Part shown: one piece after another, positions 8,768-19,300 of the stretch
How positions within the stretch are numbered: the stretch's first letter is position 1
Layout of the letters: every line of letters begins with the position of its first letter
Assembly: GCA_000818945.1 (NCBI GenBank)
Contig: KN805447.1
Coordinates: 1-58,273 of the forward strand
From: Schizochytrium sp. CCTCC M209059
Taxonomy: Eukaryota > Sar > Bigyra > Thraustochytrida > Thraustochytriidae
DNA length: 58,273 nucleotides
Direction: 5' to 3'
Program-made: the position numbers and the translations under genes
Notes under the pieces: model-generated
What the model was told of the DNA's origin: nothing
Seen by the model: the letters and a program-made list of their open reading frames with translations, nothing else
Databases searched by the model: none

Positions 8768-11455
8768 TTACAACGTGCTGGCAGTTTTAACATAAAGAAC
8801 GACACCTGGAGCGGGAATACGCAAGCTCGGCCGCGTACTCGAAAAGAAGTAGCCCTCGGTCGAAAACCCAGCGCACGAACGCATTATGTCACAAAAGTAC
8901 GAAAGCACTTCGTGATTTCGGTGCCATGCTGGTTGCGCTGTTAAGCGCGCCGAGGGTGCCATTGTCCACCCTTGGAGTCTGCTGGTGAACGAATGCGCGT
9001 TGATCTTGTCAAAGAAGCGTCCCGCAATGACGATAACACTTCCTTGTGGCGAATTGGGATATTGGTCATGGAAATTGCGCTGCCAACGAACCTCAAACTC
9101 TTCACAGCGCTTGCGCGCCGCATCAATATCGACGGCGCGATCAAATTGCATTGCAGAAATTGTCTCGTTCGTCGCAATGTCCCAACGTATCTTGTAAAAC
9201 CCACGGAGCAAACCAGCCCAGTACTTTCGCGCATAGTCATTAAGAGAATGCTGCGCATCTCGTCCCCAGAGAGTGATCTGATTTCGGGCATTGTATTCGA
9301 AAAGGTTGGCGTCCTGCACATTGGCCGTCCCATATTCGCGTGCTCGGGCGATCCACCGTCCAAGCAGCCAGTCTGGACTTGAGCTGAGGAGATCATCGGC
9401 CTCATCAACGTGCTCCAACAAAGCTACGCGAAAGCTTCTGGCTTCGTGGAGATCGCGCCTGCCCACGCTAGCTTCCCATATTCTGCAAAGATCCCAGAAT
9501 ATATGATCCATGACTTGCCTTACGAGATCAATCAAGTCATACTCCAGTCCGCGTGTGAGCGGGCTCGTAGATTGTTGTGCACCGTGGACAATCTCTTTGG
9601 CCGAAGAGAAAGCCCAGCTTGCATTGGCTTTACCCTTGATCCCATGACGCTTACCTCCGGGCTGCTGGGGCTCCAAGACTTGACCGGGGAGCAGGTGCAA
9701 AACGTTTGGGTTTGCGGAGCAGCATCCCCGATGTCCGAAAGGAAAACTCACAATTGCGCCACTGTCCGAGTTATCATATGCAGAGGAGTAAAGTCCCCAC
9801 GTTGCATGGGTGAGCATTCGCAGACCACGCATCACGCGCGCATCTACATCTGCGCTGTAGCGAGAGATGGCCCAATTGTCCACATACAAGGCGAGGGGAA
9901 ATGTAAGATTCGGCGGCGACTTTTGGTGCAGCTTCGTCCCTTGCGCAAGTCCATATGTTCCTGGCGTACCCCATCGAGATTCGCTGAAAATCTCAAAAAC
10001 AATGGGATCGGCTTCGATTGCCTCCATGGCGAGCCCTACGCCAAGAGCATTTGCTGGGAAATCTCTTTGCGCTGCTGCGTGCAGCGTCGCGAGAGAAGTC
10101 AAATTACCGTGGATACCTCGATTGCCCCCAAATACGTGAATAATACAAGTCAGAAAATAGTGCTCAAGAAAGCCGTACGTGTCATGGGACAGTGACTGCT
10201 CGCTTGAATTCAAATCGAGGACCACGAGCTTTTGCCGCGGGATTGAGCCAAAATACGCACGAAGACGTTGCTGATTCCAGTAAACCTTGTTGCATCGATT
10301 TGCTTTTCTGCATCCGTATCGTTCTCGAAGGAACCAGCCTTGCATTACCCAGACTGCACTCAAGTCCGCAGCGCTCATTACCTGGTATGTGAGCTCGCTT
10401 GTGCGAGCCAGAGCCCTGGTACTTCCATTTACTGGAGTCATCTCGTTGAAGTGATCGATCGCGTACACGTGGTCGGAGCCAAAAAGTTCCTGCAGCGTGC
10501 GGTAGTACCGCAGTCCAATTTCCTCAAATGTTGCGCTCGACGAAGGCCCATCAAGGAAACAAGAGGCGCGAAAACCTTCCCATGGCATTGACACAATCGT
10601 TGCTTTTGGAAAATGCCGACGTAAAGAGCAAGGGATGCTCCCCGAGAAACCTGGAAGGATAGGGGACATGCCAGGTGCACGCATACGACGAAGGAGGATC
10701 TGTGCGAGGCCTGCTTGTCGATTGATATATGTCTGTGGCGCCGGTCCGGCCCAGGTGTCCTCCATGTTACCCATACGAAACCATCCAAGAAACGCAGGCC
10801 CAGGAAACGCAGATGTCTCGTTGAGATCGTCAAGGGTTCGTTGCCAAATGGGCTCGTAGACCATGTATACGGTCGGATGCGTCACGCCATGCAGAGCCAT
10901 CCAGTCTATTTCCTGGAGCCATCGTTCGGCGGTCCAAAATGCGCTGCTGTAGCTGTTGGTGCACGGCTGCATGTAGTAGGACCATTCGCCTCTTGCGGAT
11001 ACGCGTACAGGCGTGTTCAGCCCGACCAGTGTTCCCACAAAGGCGTCGCGTGTTTGGATTGGGTTTTCAACAATAAGATCATTCCCAAGACCTGACCACG
11101 TCACCGAGGCATTCATGCGCCACCGCATATAGTGATAGGCTCCTGAAAGCATTGTGACGCCATCTTTGCCGGTAATCTTCAGTTTCTGACCATCTTCCGA
11201 GCGTGAAAGTTCAAAGATTGCGGAGTCTTTGCCGCCTCCTTCCTTGTTACGCTGCTCAAGTTCAATGCACGCGGCCACTTCATCGCCCAAAACACGAGCG
11301 AGCACATTATATGTTGCTGCGAGGAGGCCAAATTTGTTGGCTGCCTTCGCTTCATGGACCGTGATCTTTCCGTAAGCTTGTGAGGGTGGTGTCACGAGCA
11401 GGATCCCGAGTGTGAGCAACAGCACGAACAGCGAGACCCGTAGACCAGCCTTCAT
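8768..11455 (-). CDS. NAGLU: Alpha-N-acetylglucosaminidase, GH89
   Basis: Exo-glycosidase that removes terminal alpha-linked GlcNAc, in animals a lysosomal step of heparan sulfate breakdown. The 895-residue product starts at the ATG at 11453-11455, which directly begins a signal peptide (about residues 1-27, LFVLLLTLGILLVTPPSQAYG region). The frame runs upstream to 11542 only with a TTG. Family landmarks appear in order: YHYMRW near 108, a QPCTNSYSSAFW block near 163-174, EIDWMALHGV at 182-191, and the DHFNEM block at 334-339, whose Glu338 aligns with one catalytic carboxylate of GH89 enzymes. A later segment with HVFGGNRGIHGNL also matches. The protein is about 150 residues longer than human NAGLU, mostly C-terminal. 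Localisation to a lytic vacuole or secretion is inferred. Confidence 0.93.
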   Translation of the reverse strand: MKAGLRVSLFVLLLTLGILLVTPPSQAYGKITVHEAKAANKFGLLAATYNVLARVLGDEVAACIELEQRNKEGGGKDSAIFELSRSEDGQKLKITGKDGVTMLSGAYHYMRWRMNASVTWSGLGNDLIVENPIQTRDAFVGTLVGLNTPVRVSARGEWSYYMQPCTNSYSSAFWTAERWLQEIDWMALHGVTHPTVYMVYEPIWQRTLDDLNETSAFPGPAFLGWFRMGNMEDTWAGPAPQTYINRQAGLAQILLRRMRAPGMSPILPGFSGSIPCSLRRHFPKATIVSMPWEGFRASCFLDGPSSSATFEEIGLRYYRTLQELFGSDHVYAIDHFNEMTPVNGSTRALARTSELTYQVMSAADLSAVWVMQGWFLRERYGCRKANRCNKVYWNQQRLRAYFGSIPRQKLVVLDLNSSEQSLSHDTYGFLEHYFLTCIIHVFGGNRGIHGNLTSLATLHAAAQRDFPANALGVGLAMEAIEADPIVFEIFSESRWGTPGTYGLAQGTKLHQKSPPNLTFPLALYVDNWAISRYSADVDARVMRGLRMLTHATWGLYSSAYDNSDSGAIVSFPFGHRGCCSANPNVLHLLPGQVLEPQQPGGKRHGIKGKANASWAFSSAKEIVHGAQQSTSPLTRGLEYDLIDLVRQVMDHIFWDLCRIWEASVGRRDLHEARSFRVALLEHVDEADDLLSSSPDWLLGRWIARAREYGTANVQDANLFEYNARNQITLWGRDAQHSLNDYARKYWAGLLRGFYKIRWDIATNETISAMQFDRAVDIDAARKRCEEFEVRWQRNFHDQYPNSPQGSVIVIAGRFFDKINAHSFTSRLQGWTMAPSARLTAQPAWHRNHEVLSYFCDIMRSCAGFSTEGYFFSSTRPSLRIPAPGVVLYVKTASTL

Positions 11456-12204
11456 TGTGAAGCACCTGGAGAAAGGAAGGGAAAGAAGAGCCTTGACGCT
11501 TAAAGAGAGCAGCGCCAGACCCCCGCATGCACAGTTGCCCAAGTCCGCGCCGACACCGCTTCGCCCCCTTCTCTCTTTTGCTGTCGTGTGTTTGCGATTT
11601 GGCTCAGCTCACTCGACAACAGAGTCGCTGTATCTTGCGTGTCTTTTTGCTTTGCAAAGCTTTGCAAAACTTTGCAAAGCTTTGGTGCCGTGGAGCATGG
11701 CTGCGCTGCGCAAGGTCATGCGCTAAGAAGGGCTGCACTGGCGTGCCGGTTGCGTGCCGGTGGCCGCAGCCTCTTCATTTTAGGTTATTGATGACCGACC
11801 AGGGCACCTTCTTCGTAGGCGAAGGCCTAATTAAAAGGCCACTCAGCTTAATCCTAACGGTTATCCGGCCAAGGCCGTCCAGACCTGAGAGCCCGACCCT
11901 TTTCGTGGGCACGGTGTGCCTGGAGAGCTCGGGCAAACGCGATAGGAAGCACGAGCAAACGCGCTTCACTCCGCTTGCCACCGACAGCAACCTGCAAACC
12001 TGCAAACCTGCAAACCTGCTAAAAGCCTGCTGAAAAGCCTGCAAAACCTCGCGAGCCTGCGCAGCGCGAAGTCCACGGCCACCGCGGCGCCACGACGAGG
12101 GCACCTGCACGCGCGGTGCGGCGCGAAAGCGCGCTTGCGGGAAGATCGGGGCCGAGAGCGGGGTCGAAGGCGCACACGCGACGCCGGGCAAATTGCGTGC
12201 GAAC
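11456..12204. promoter_or_regulatory. Divergent promoter region with short tandem repeats
   Basis: Separates NAGLU (-) from the coiled-coil gene (+). It holds a CTTTGCAAAG-type tandem palindromic repeat at about 11647-11684, an AAGGCCTA variant of the recurrent palindrome at 11822-11829, and a tandem CTGCAAAC array passing into CCTGCTAAAAG/CCTGCTGAAAAG units at about 11990-12048. No gene is supported inside it. Confidence 0.45.
11990..12048. repeat. Tandem CTGCAAAC / GCCTGCNAAA repeat
   Basis: Three perfect 8-bp CTGCAAAC units followed by three diverged AAAGCCTGC units, 150-215 bp upstream of the coiled-coil gene ATG. Could be a clustered binding site or simple slippage. Confidence 0.6.
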
Positions 12205-15200
12205 ATGTTGGGACACGATGGCCCCGTGAGCGTTGTTGAAGAAGAAGTGCCGCACTTCGACGTCTTTGGCAAGGCCTTGGAGGGCATTAATTCGAGGCTC
12301 CGCAGGCGTGCGCAGATGGCGTGGGATGAAGCCGAGGAGGCGGAGGAAGGGAGGAAGGAAGCCAAAGACGGGGATGCGGAGCTCCACCACGGGCTTAGGA
12401 ATGCCGGTTTCCAGGGCTTGGACGAAATGGTCGCTTCTGCACAAAATCGGGAATCTTCGCAGTGGGAGGTGCGTCGCCTACGAGATGAAGCACGAACCCG
12501 CGTACGCAGATTGGAGGCAAGCCTACAGTGCCTTCGCAAACAGCGTGAGACGCGAATCGATGCGCTAAAAGCCCGATCGAGGCAATTTGAGGCCGATGTA
12601 GACGCTGCACTAGCGCGACAGCGCTTGCGCAAAAATGCATTCGAGCGACGAGTGCGTAGCCAGGAAGAGACAGCGACGCGACGTCTGCAGGAGCTCGTGT
12701 TTGAATCCCTTGGCGAGACCGAAAAGACCTTGGAGCGGGCGCACTCTTGCGTCAACTTTCGAGATAGAGAACTCCGAGAGCGGCTGGCGAACACAAGCGA
12801 AGCCCTTCAGTGGAAATTCCTTTTGCGGCGTCTTGAGGAAGACGCCCTTTGCGTGCTCTCTACGCACGAGCTCCGTGCGTCTAGAAATAAAGGCAAACAA
12901 GAGGCGCTCTGGCGTCTCTGCCACGATGAAGTGCAGCGTTTTGATGCAAATCTATGCGTAGAACGGCTGGCCAGTGTTGCCTATACTCCAAAGTTTGGGG
13001 TCCCTGCAACAGGGAGCACCATTGCGCGCACACCTCTTGTTGGGCGCGGTGGTTCCCGCACAGATGCTACACGCCGCGCGATGGTGTTCGATAGCGAACA
13101 AGGGAGTCTTGCTGCATCGCTTGCCGCAATCTTCGGCGACGCGGGGATCCGCAGTGAGAACCCGCTCGTCGCTGATTCTTCGATCCGACCTGGTTCCGCG
13201 AGAAGCGGAGATAATCTCACTTCCGAAGAACCATCTACGAAACGGCGCAGTCAGGCTCCGCCTGGCTCCTTGATGGTATCCAGGTCATTATCAAAACAAA
13301 GCAATGGCATTCTGGGTTTCGACCGCCGACGGGTGCTTCACACGCGGCGAGTAAATTGCTGCGACCTCGATATGCTGCTGTCAGCACGGGCTCTGACATG
13401 GCTGCTATGGCCCTCGCAGGGACAGTCGCCCGTCGACCTTCGGATTTATTTCTGTTTAGAAGAGCGCTTGGCGCATCATGGCCCACGTGACGCGCGCTGT
13501 TCGACTCTGGGGTCAATCTACTTGGCGCCTCAGCATCAGAGCAATATTTGCAAAGATGACTTGGACGTTTTACGAAGAGGGTCGAGGGCCGAGAGAAAGG
13601 GTTGGCCAACTCACGGAATGCACGTGACGAGGGCCGAGGGGAGGCACCGAGCGCACTACTCGCTGTCACAACTCAAAGAAGAGGCGACCTTGCGCGCTGT
13701 AACATCTTGTCCGGACGTTTACACGACATCGCAACCTTCACTGCACTTTGTGCCAGCAACACTTCGCGAGCTCCTCGCATCGCGGACCTTTTTTGAAATG
13801 AGTCGCAACAGTTTCTCTGCGGAAGATCGTGCAGAAATGCGAAGCATTTTTGGTCATGTCGCTCATGAGGCTTTGAACCACCTATACGTCGCGATGCCCT
13901 TGCGGAACGCGAGTGACGCGTGCGTTGCTGACAACACGGCGTCAATACAAGACGAGACCTTTACTCAATTGCAAATGGTAGCCGTGCCCCGTTCGGCAAT
14001 CGAGGAGCTTGTCCGGACGTATCTCGTCCGCACGACGGAGATGTCTTCGGTACACTCGGCCCTCGACCTTGCAGAAAGCGATGCATTTTACAGTGTTGCC
14101 TTTCCTTCTCGACCTGGGCCTGGCACCGGCAGTGCCCAGAACGAAGTGCAGGCAGCGCACAGTGAGAAACGTAGTGTTAGCAAGCGAGGATGGAGCGGCA
14201 ATGCATCAACCTTATCCAGTGCACCCCGAGGCCAAGCCACTGCTGCTCCAACAACTGCGGCAGAAGATGATGATGAGGTAGGGCCTGCTCCACACCATGC
14301 AATTCTCGTGTGCTGCAGGACAAGGAGCGAGTCGGACGAAAGTAGGGTATCTGTATCATCGGAAGCACCCGATACTCTCACTCGAGCGTGCCTATGGCGA
14401 GCGTGCAACGCGGATCGGGCACCGGAAAACGCTTTGGGGCTTTGTGATCATCACGAGCAGATGCACGTGGCGCTTATTCGGCTTGATGCTAACAGTAGTC
14501 AAGAGATAAAGCGCCATCTTCCGCGCCAAAGTCTGGAGACCCTGCGAAAGAAAACCGATCACGCCATGGTAATAAAAGCCAGCTCTCTGGTTTCGGAACT
14601 GCTTACAAACAAATTGGCGTCAACTGTCAAGGGTTTCTGCGCACGTGCTGCTAACACGGCAAAGCCGCGGCGCAAGTCCAGTCAAGCGAGGGCGCCTCCC
14701 TCAGCTGCTGACCTTTTGCGCACGAGCCAACAGCGAGAGCGCAAAGCGAAAGCCGAGCTCGCTTTAGCGCAAATGGTAAGTGCGGCGGAAGCTCAGGTTG
14801 TGCAAGAACTTGAGAAGATGTCGAACTTGGACTACTTTCCACGAGACGAGCTCGAGATTATTCGGCAGGAATATCGTGTTCTTGACGAGGAGCGGGAGGC
14901 CCTTTTCGTGGATTCAACTCCATCATCGCTTTTCCGATCGCGATTGAGTTTTTTAGAAAGCGAGTTTGCTCAGCTTGTCGGACCCTTGCGCACATTAGCT
15001 GAGTCAGAAAGTTGTCGCAAGAACGAAGACGTTTCTGAATCAGCAGACCACGGAAATGAGCGACAACCACTCGCTGATGAAGCCAAGTCACACTATGGTT
15101 CTCCCCCAGGCTCTCGCAAAGTCCCACGACGTGAACGGCACCTCGTGGAAATTGAGCTTGAGCTTGACTTTTCTTTGCGCAAGATTCGTATTTTGCGAGC

Positions 15201-15447
15201 CACGAGGGAGAGGTTGGAGCGCGAAACTGTGCAGCAAGACCACGGCCTTCCGCAATCAAGCCCTCGCCACCACGCAGTCGTTGATGCAGAGGACGCTCGT
15301 CCTCGTCAAAGCCTTGGTGCAGCTCGCCGTGTGCCTCTTGAATATGGCCGAAATCCCACTGGCGGTCCGCCTGGCGGCACCAAGCTTGGAAATGCGTCGC
15401 AAAGACGCAAGTCGCGAAGGCAAAGTCTGGTGGTAAAACGCATGTAG
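12205..15447 (+). CDS. Coiled-coil protein of unknown function
   Basis: A 1080-residue orphan. The start is the ATG at 12205; four upstream codons open only with TTG. About residues 90-235 are a dense heptad-like coiled coil rich in Arg, Glu and Leu (VRRLRDEARTRVRRLEASLQ type). The middle is Ser/Thr/Arg-rich and probably disordered. A possible metal site near residue 740 (CLWRACN, then LCDHHE) has a Cys-x4-Cys ... Cys-x-His-His spacing. The C-terminus has a second charged helical region (LLRTSQQRERKAKAELALAQ) and a basic tail. This layout is common among centrosomal, basal-body and cytoskeletal proteins, but I recognise no named domain. Coding potential is strong: a 3.2-kb uninterrupted frame. 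Confidence 0.8.
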   Translation: MLGHDGPVSVVEEEVPHFDVFGKALEGINSRLRRRAQMAWDEAEEAEEGRKEAKDGDAELHHGLRNAGFQGLDEMVASAQNRESSQWEVRRLRDEARTRVRRLEASLQCLRKQRETRIDALKARSRQFEADVDAALARQRLRKNAFERRVRSQEETATRRLQELVFESLGETEKTLERAHSCVNFRDRELRERLANTSEALQWKFLLRRLEEDALCVLSTHELRASRNKGKQEALWRLCHDEVQRFDANLCVERLASVAYTPKFGVPATGSTIARTPLVGRGGSRTDATRRAMVFDSEQGSLAASLAAIFGDAGIRSENPLVADSSIRPGSARSGDNLTSEEPSTKRRSQAPPGSLMVSRSLSKQSNGILGFDRRRVLHTRRVNCCDLDMLLSARALTWLLWPSQGQSPVDLRIYFCLEERLAHHGPRDARCSTLGSIYLAPQHQSNICKDDLDVLRRGSRAERKGWPTHGMHVTRAEGRHRAHYSLSQLKEEATLRAVTSCPDVYTTSQPSLHFVPATLRELLASRTFFEMSRNSFSAEDRAEMRSIFGHVAHEALNHLYVAMPLRNASDACVADNTASIQDETFTQLQMVAVPRSAIEELVRTYLVRTTEMSSVHSALDLAESDAFYSVAFPSRPGPGTGSAQNEVQAAHSEKRSVSKRGWSGNASTLSSAPRGQATAAPTTAAEDDDEVGPAPHHAILVCCRTRSESDESRVSVSSEAPDTLTRACLWRACNADRAPENALGLCDHHEQMHVALIRLDANSSQEIKRHLPRQSLETLRKKTDHAMVIKASSLVSELLTNKLASTVKGFCARAANTAKPRRKSSQARAPPSAADLLRTSQQRERKAKAELALAQMVSAAEAQVVQELEKMSNLDYFPRDELEIIRQEYRVLDEEREALFVDSTPSSLFRSRLSFLESEFAQLVGPLRTLAESESCRKNEDVSESADHGNERQPLADEAKSHYGSPPGSRKVPRRERHLVEIELELDFSLRKIRILRATRERLERETVQQDHGLPQSSPRHHAVVDAEDARPRQSLGAARRVPLEYGRNPTGGPPGGTKLGNASQRRKSRRQSLVVKRM

Positions 15448-16349
15448 AGACATTTCTATTTTGAAGGGCAGCCAGACAGCCATTTAGACAGAGCAGACTA
15501 TTTTCCAATGTTTATCATCTTGCCACAACTCGAGACCAAAAGATACGAAACGGAAACCGCATTATGGCTTTTGCAAGCTTCCCACAAAAGTCTTTAAAGC
15601 TTGCATGGTTGGTCTGCATTCTACGTTTATTGTGCACAAAAAGGAAAAACAACTGAATTCACCAATTTGCATGCGCTGTCTTGGAAAACTGTATCTGTCA
15701 TCATTGACTGTGAGAAAGAGCGAGTCGAAACTGTCGCGCTCTCAGGACGGACGGACAAGAAAGTTTCAATTAGACTCATATGTAAAAAATCCTTTTCGTT
15801 TATTTTTGTAAAAAAAAAAGTAGCATCTCCTGCGAAACAAATAAAAATCGCGCATGAAATGCGGGTTCGTGAAGTTGCGAGATAGATTGAGTAACGCTCG
15901 ACCTAGGCCTGGGGCTCAGACTTAAAATTCATATCGCTTCTGATCAAAATTGACAGTGTATACGCTGCTACCAGGATCGAAAAATTCTTTCGGTTCGCTA
16001 GAAGAAAAGGAGCTTTGAAAAACTCTATACACGAGGCTTACTTTTCCAAGCTAGCCCTGGCGCGCAGTAGCCCTCGTCTCGCCTGAAGGGTCAACAGCCT
16101 TGAAAAAGCAGAAAGGAAGAAAAGATCTGGGCCCCACCCAAACGGGCCAAAAAATTATCAAAAATTCAAAAACGAGAATCCCAACGACCGACGTGCAGTG
16201 CCGGCGGCAACCAAGCAAAAGACTGGCCGGGCCGGGCCGGGCCAGGCCGAGCGCACGTCGAGCACAGGCCGGGCGAGGAGCACGCCAAGAGAGTAGACCA
16301 AGGCAGCAGAAGGCGTGGCGAGCGCACGCTCCGCGCCGAAACGTGGGCC
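15448..16349. promoter_or_regulatory. Intergenic, upstream of the ULK4-like kinase
   Basis: 0.9 kb between two plus-strand genes. It includes a TAGGCCTG variant at 15904-15911, an A-run near 15811-15819 and a GC-rich GGCCGGGCC-type tandem at about 16224-16248. No convincing coding frame. Confidence 0.45.
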
Positions 16350-19300
16350 ATGGACAGGTATCACATTTACGAGGAGATCGGCCGCGGTCAGCACAGCTTG
16401 GTGTACAAGGGCAGGGAGAAGCAGACGGTCCAGTACGTGGCGATTAAATCGGTGGACAAGTCGAAGATCGAAAAAGTGCTGCAAGAGGTCCGTGTGCAGC
16501 ACAAACTCAACCACCCAAATTGTCTGCGGTTCTTCAAGTGGTACGAGACGCGCCACCATATTTGGCTCATCTTGGAATTTGCTACGGGGGGAAGTTTGCT
16601 CGAGCTGCTCAGACACGATGGTCAGTTACCAGAGAGCGCCGTCCGTGTTTTCGGCGCCGATCTGGTGCATGGCTTGCTGTACCTTCACTCGAATGGAGTT
16701 CTTCACTGCGATTTGAAACCCTCGAACGTCTTGCTCAATGAGTACGGCGTGCTCAAGCTGAGCGACTTTGCGCTCTCCATGACGCTTGATCAGCTGTCTA
16801 AAATGGCCCATACGTCCAAGCGTCGAGGCACTCCATGCTACATGGCACCCGAGCTCTTCACGGACGAGGGCGTGCCGTCGGTGGCCTCTGATCTCTGGTC
16901 GCTTGGCGTGGTTCTCTACGAGCTTGTGATGGGAACGCCGCCGTTTGTCTCGCGCAGCTTCGCAGAGCTCGTACATCTTGTCCAGACCTCTCCCCTCGAG
17001 CTCCCAGCAGGCGATGAGCTTAGTGTTCCGTTTAAAAACCTCTTGCGCTCTCTCTTGCGTAAAGACCCAGCCAAGCGAATAACGTGGTCAGCATTGCTCA
17101 CGCATGAGTTTTGGGACGGAGTGCCCATGCCAGCCTTTTCGCGCATTCCCGCCAATACTGCCTATCAGCGTTATATGGAAACGCGCGAGTATGTCCCGTC
17201 TTGCATTGAAGAGGATTCGGACCCGGACATGGACGACGCGAACGAGAGCACACTAAGTGGCATGCCTGAAGAAGACTCCCTGCGCATGTCAACGAACGCG
17301 CGGCGGAATCTTTTGCGGGAAAGTCTGGACTCAACAAATCTCTCGTACGTGCGTTGCTCCATTCCGGCAAACTCGCCACTTGGCCCCGTTGGCGAGACCG
17401 ATGCGCAAGAATCACGTGCCATTGCATCTTTCACCGCAGAAGAAGAAGGAGCGGATGCGTCTACTCCGAAAGAGCGCGGCCCCATCTCCCCAATTTCTCA
17501 AACAAACAAGGAACGAGCGCTTCGAGGCCCGACCGCACACCTTCGAGATCTCCAGCTTGAAAATACCGACACCGTTCTCGATTTTGAGTACAGACCTGAC
17601 ACGCCAATTGAGGGCGACGAGGACGAAGATGAAGACCAAGGAAATCGCTCAGATGACGAAGGTGCATCGCGCTTGCAAGCAAATCGCGAGGACGAAGCGA
17701 AGGAAGCACCGCGGGCCACAAACAACTTTTTTGATTCCGAGCCTCCCCAAGGTCGACCTAGTGAGAAACTGCTCGCCGTGTCTGCCGCCGAAGGTAACGA
17801 TGTTTACGAGCAATCAGACTCTCAAACGAACCCACCGTCAGACGCACGTGCGCGCGAAACGACTGCAGAGCATGCAGACGGGAACCATAGCAAAGAAGAC
17901 ACGAGAGCTTCGCAGCCGATGCCCAAGGATGGCGAGCTTCAGCCAGGCAAGGCTCCCGATGTAAAGCACGCTAGCAGCGCAAGAGGAAATGAGCCCGTCA
18001 AGGAAGGTCTCGACGACGAGAATGTTGATATTGAACATCTCTCCTCCATTCGTGCAGAGAAAGGTCCAAAAGCGAAACAAGACGAGACGAGGGGAGGCGA
18101 GACGCCGGTGGTTGCGGTACTGGAACGGCCGCGCAGTGTAACGAACGAAAAGTCAGATTCGGCTGGTGCAAAAGAGAACGCAGAGTCGACCAGGCTGGAA
18201 GGAAACCCAGGTTCTGTACAGCTGGCAACGCTGGCTAATTTATTGGACCGCACAGAAACCGCCGAGCCGAGTCGTCAGAGTTCTGGGTCCCCATCGGCCA
18301 AAGTAGACGGCACCGTGCAAGCACAAGCAAAGCGACCGAGCGTTCAAGAGGCAGCGGCAGCCGTGCTCGCGCTCGTTTTGGATTCTGAAGAAGACGACGA
18401 CGATGAAGGTGACGACAGCAAGGATGCTAGCGTTGACGATGCCAGTAGTGGCGAGGAGGCATGTAGAGATGATGAAAATGCGTCTGCGGACCCCACTCGC
18501 TCTGACGCCAAGATGAGGAAAGCCGAAGGAGTGGCGATAAGGTCTTTCAGGCGAAACCAAAACGAACAGGTTGAGGAAGAGGATCAAAACAAGATAAGGT
18601 ATTCAGACCAAAACGAGGCACGAGACCAACATTCATATAAACGAAACGACCAAAAGTGCAAGACACCAGAACTCCAGGATCAAAGTAATCCAGACGAGGA
18701 CCACCTTTCTAATTTCAGCCCCAAGACCCCGCCCGGATCACCATCGCCTTTGCTTGCTCCGCCAGCTGACTCACCGAGATCGTCAACCCTTTCGCTTACA
18801 AGCTCGCCTTCTTCCGCGCTGGCGTCACCCCAGAGCAAGCGGATTGTGCTTGGTGCCGAGGGTATCCCCGAATCTGCTGCGGAGCCATCGTTCGAGGTTG
18901 ATGCCGATCTGGAACGTAAGGCCAACGAGGCCGGATTGAACCGCACCTATGAACTGCTCGAACAGCAGAGGCTTGTTCTCGTCCCTGAACTGGCGGAGCA
19001 GGAATTTCGGGGAGTTGGGGAGGTGCAAAATCTACTCATGGAACCTCATGACTTTGTGGTGCGGCCCATCGTTGGAAATCCAATCACAACGGCCCTCCCG
19101 GTACTCAAGTACAATCCGCGGCTGCTCCCCTTTCCAAATTTGGCCGCGCACGATGCGGCTCGGCTAGATGGCCCAGAGCTTGAGCTGTTTTTCTCTCAAG
19201 TGTTTCGTGCACTCTCATCGGGACCTGACAATTCTGCGATGCAAGTGACACAAACGCTGGGATACCTGTATTCCCTGTGCACGACGCCACGTCTGGCCAA

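Noticed and set aside
11456..11542. 29-residue extension of NAGLU
   Set aside because: Opens with TTG and would bury the signal peptide; the ATG at 11455 begins it.
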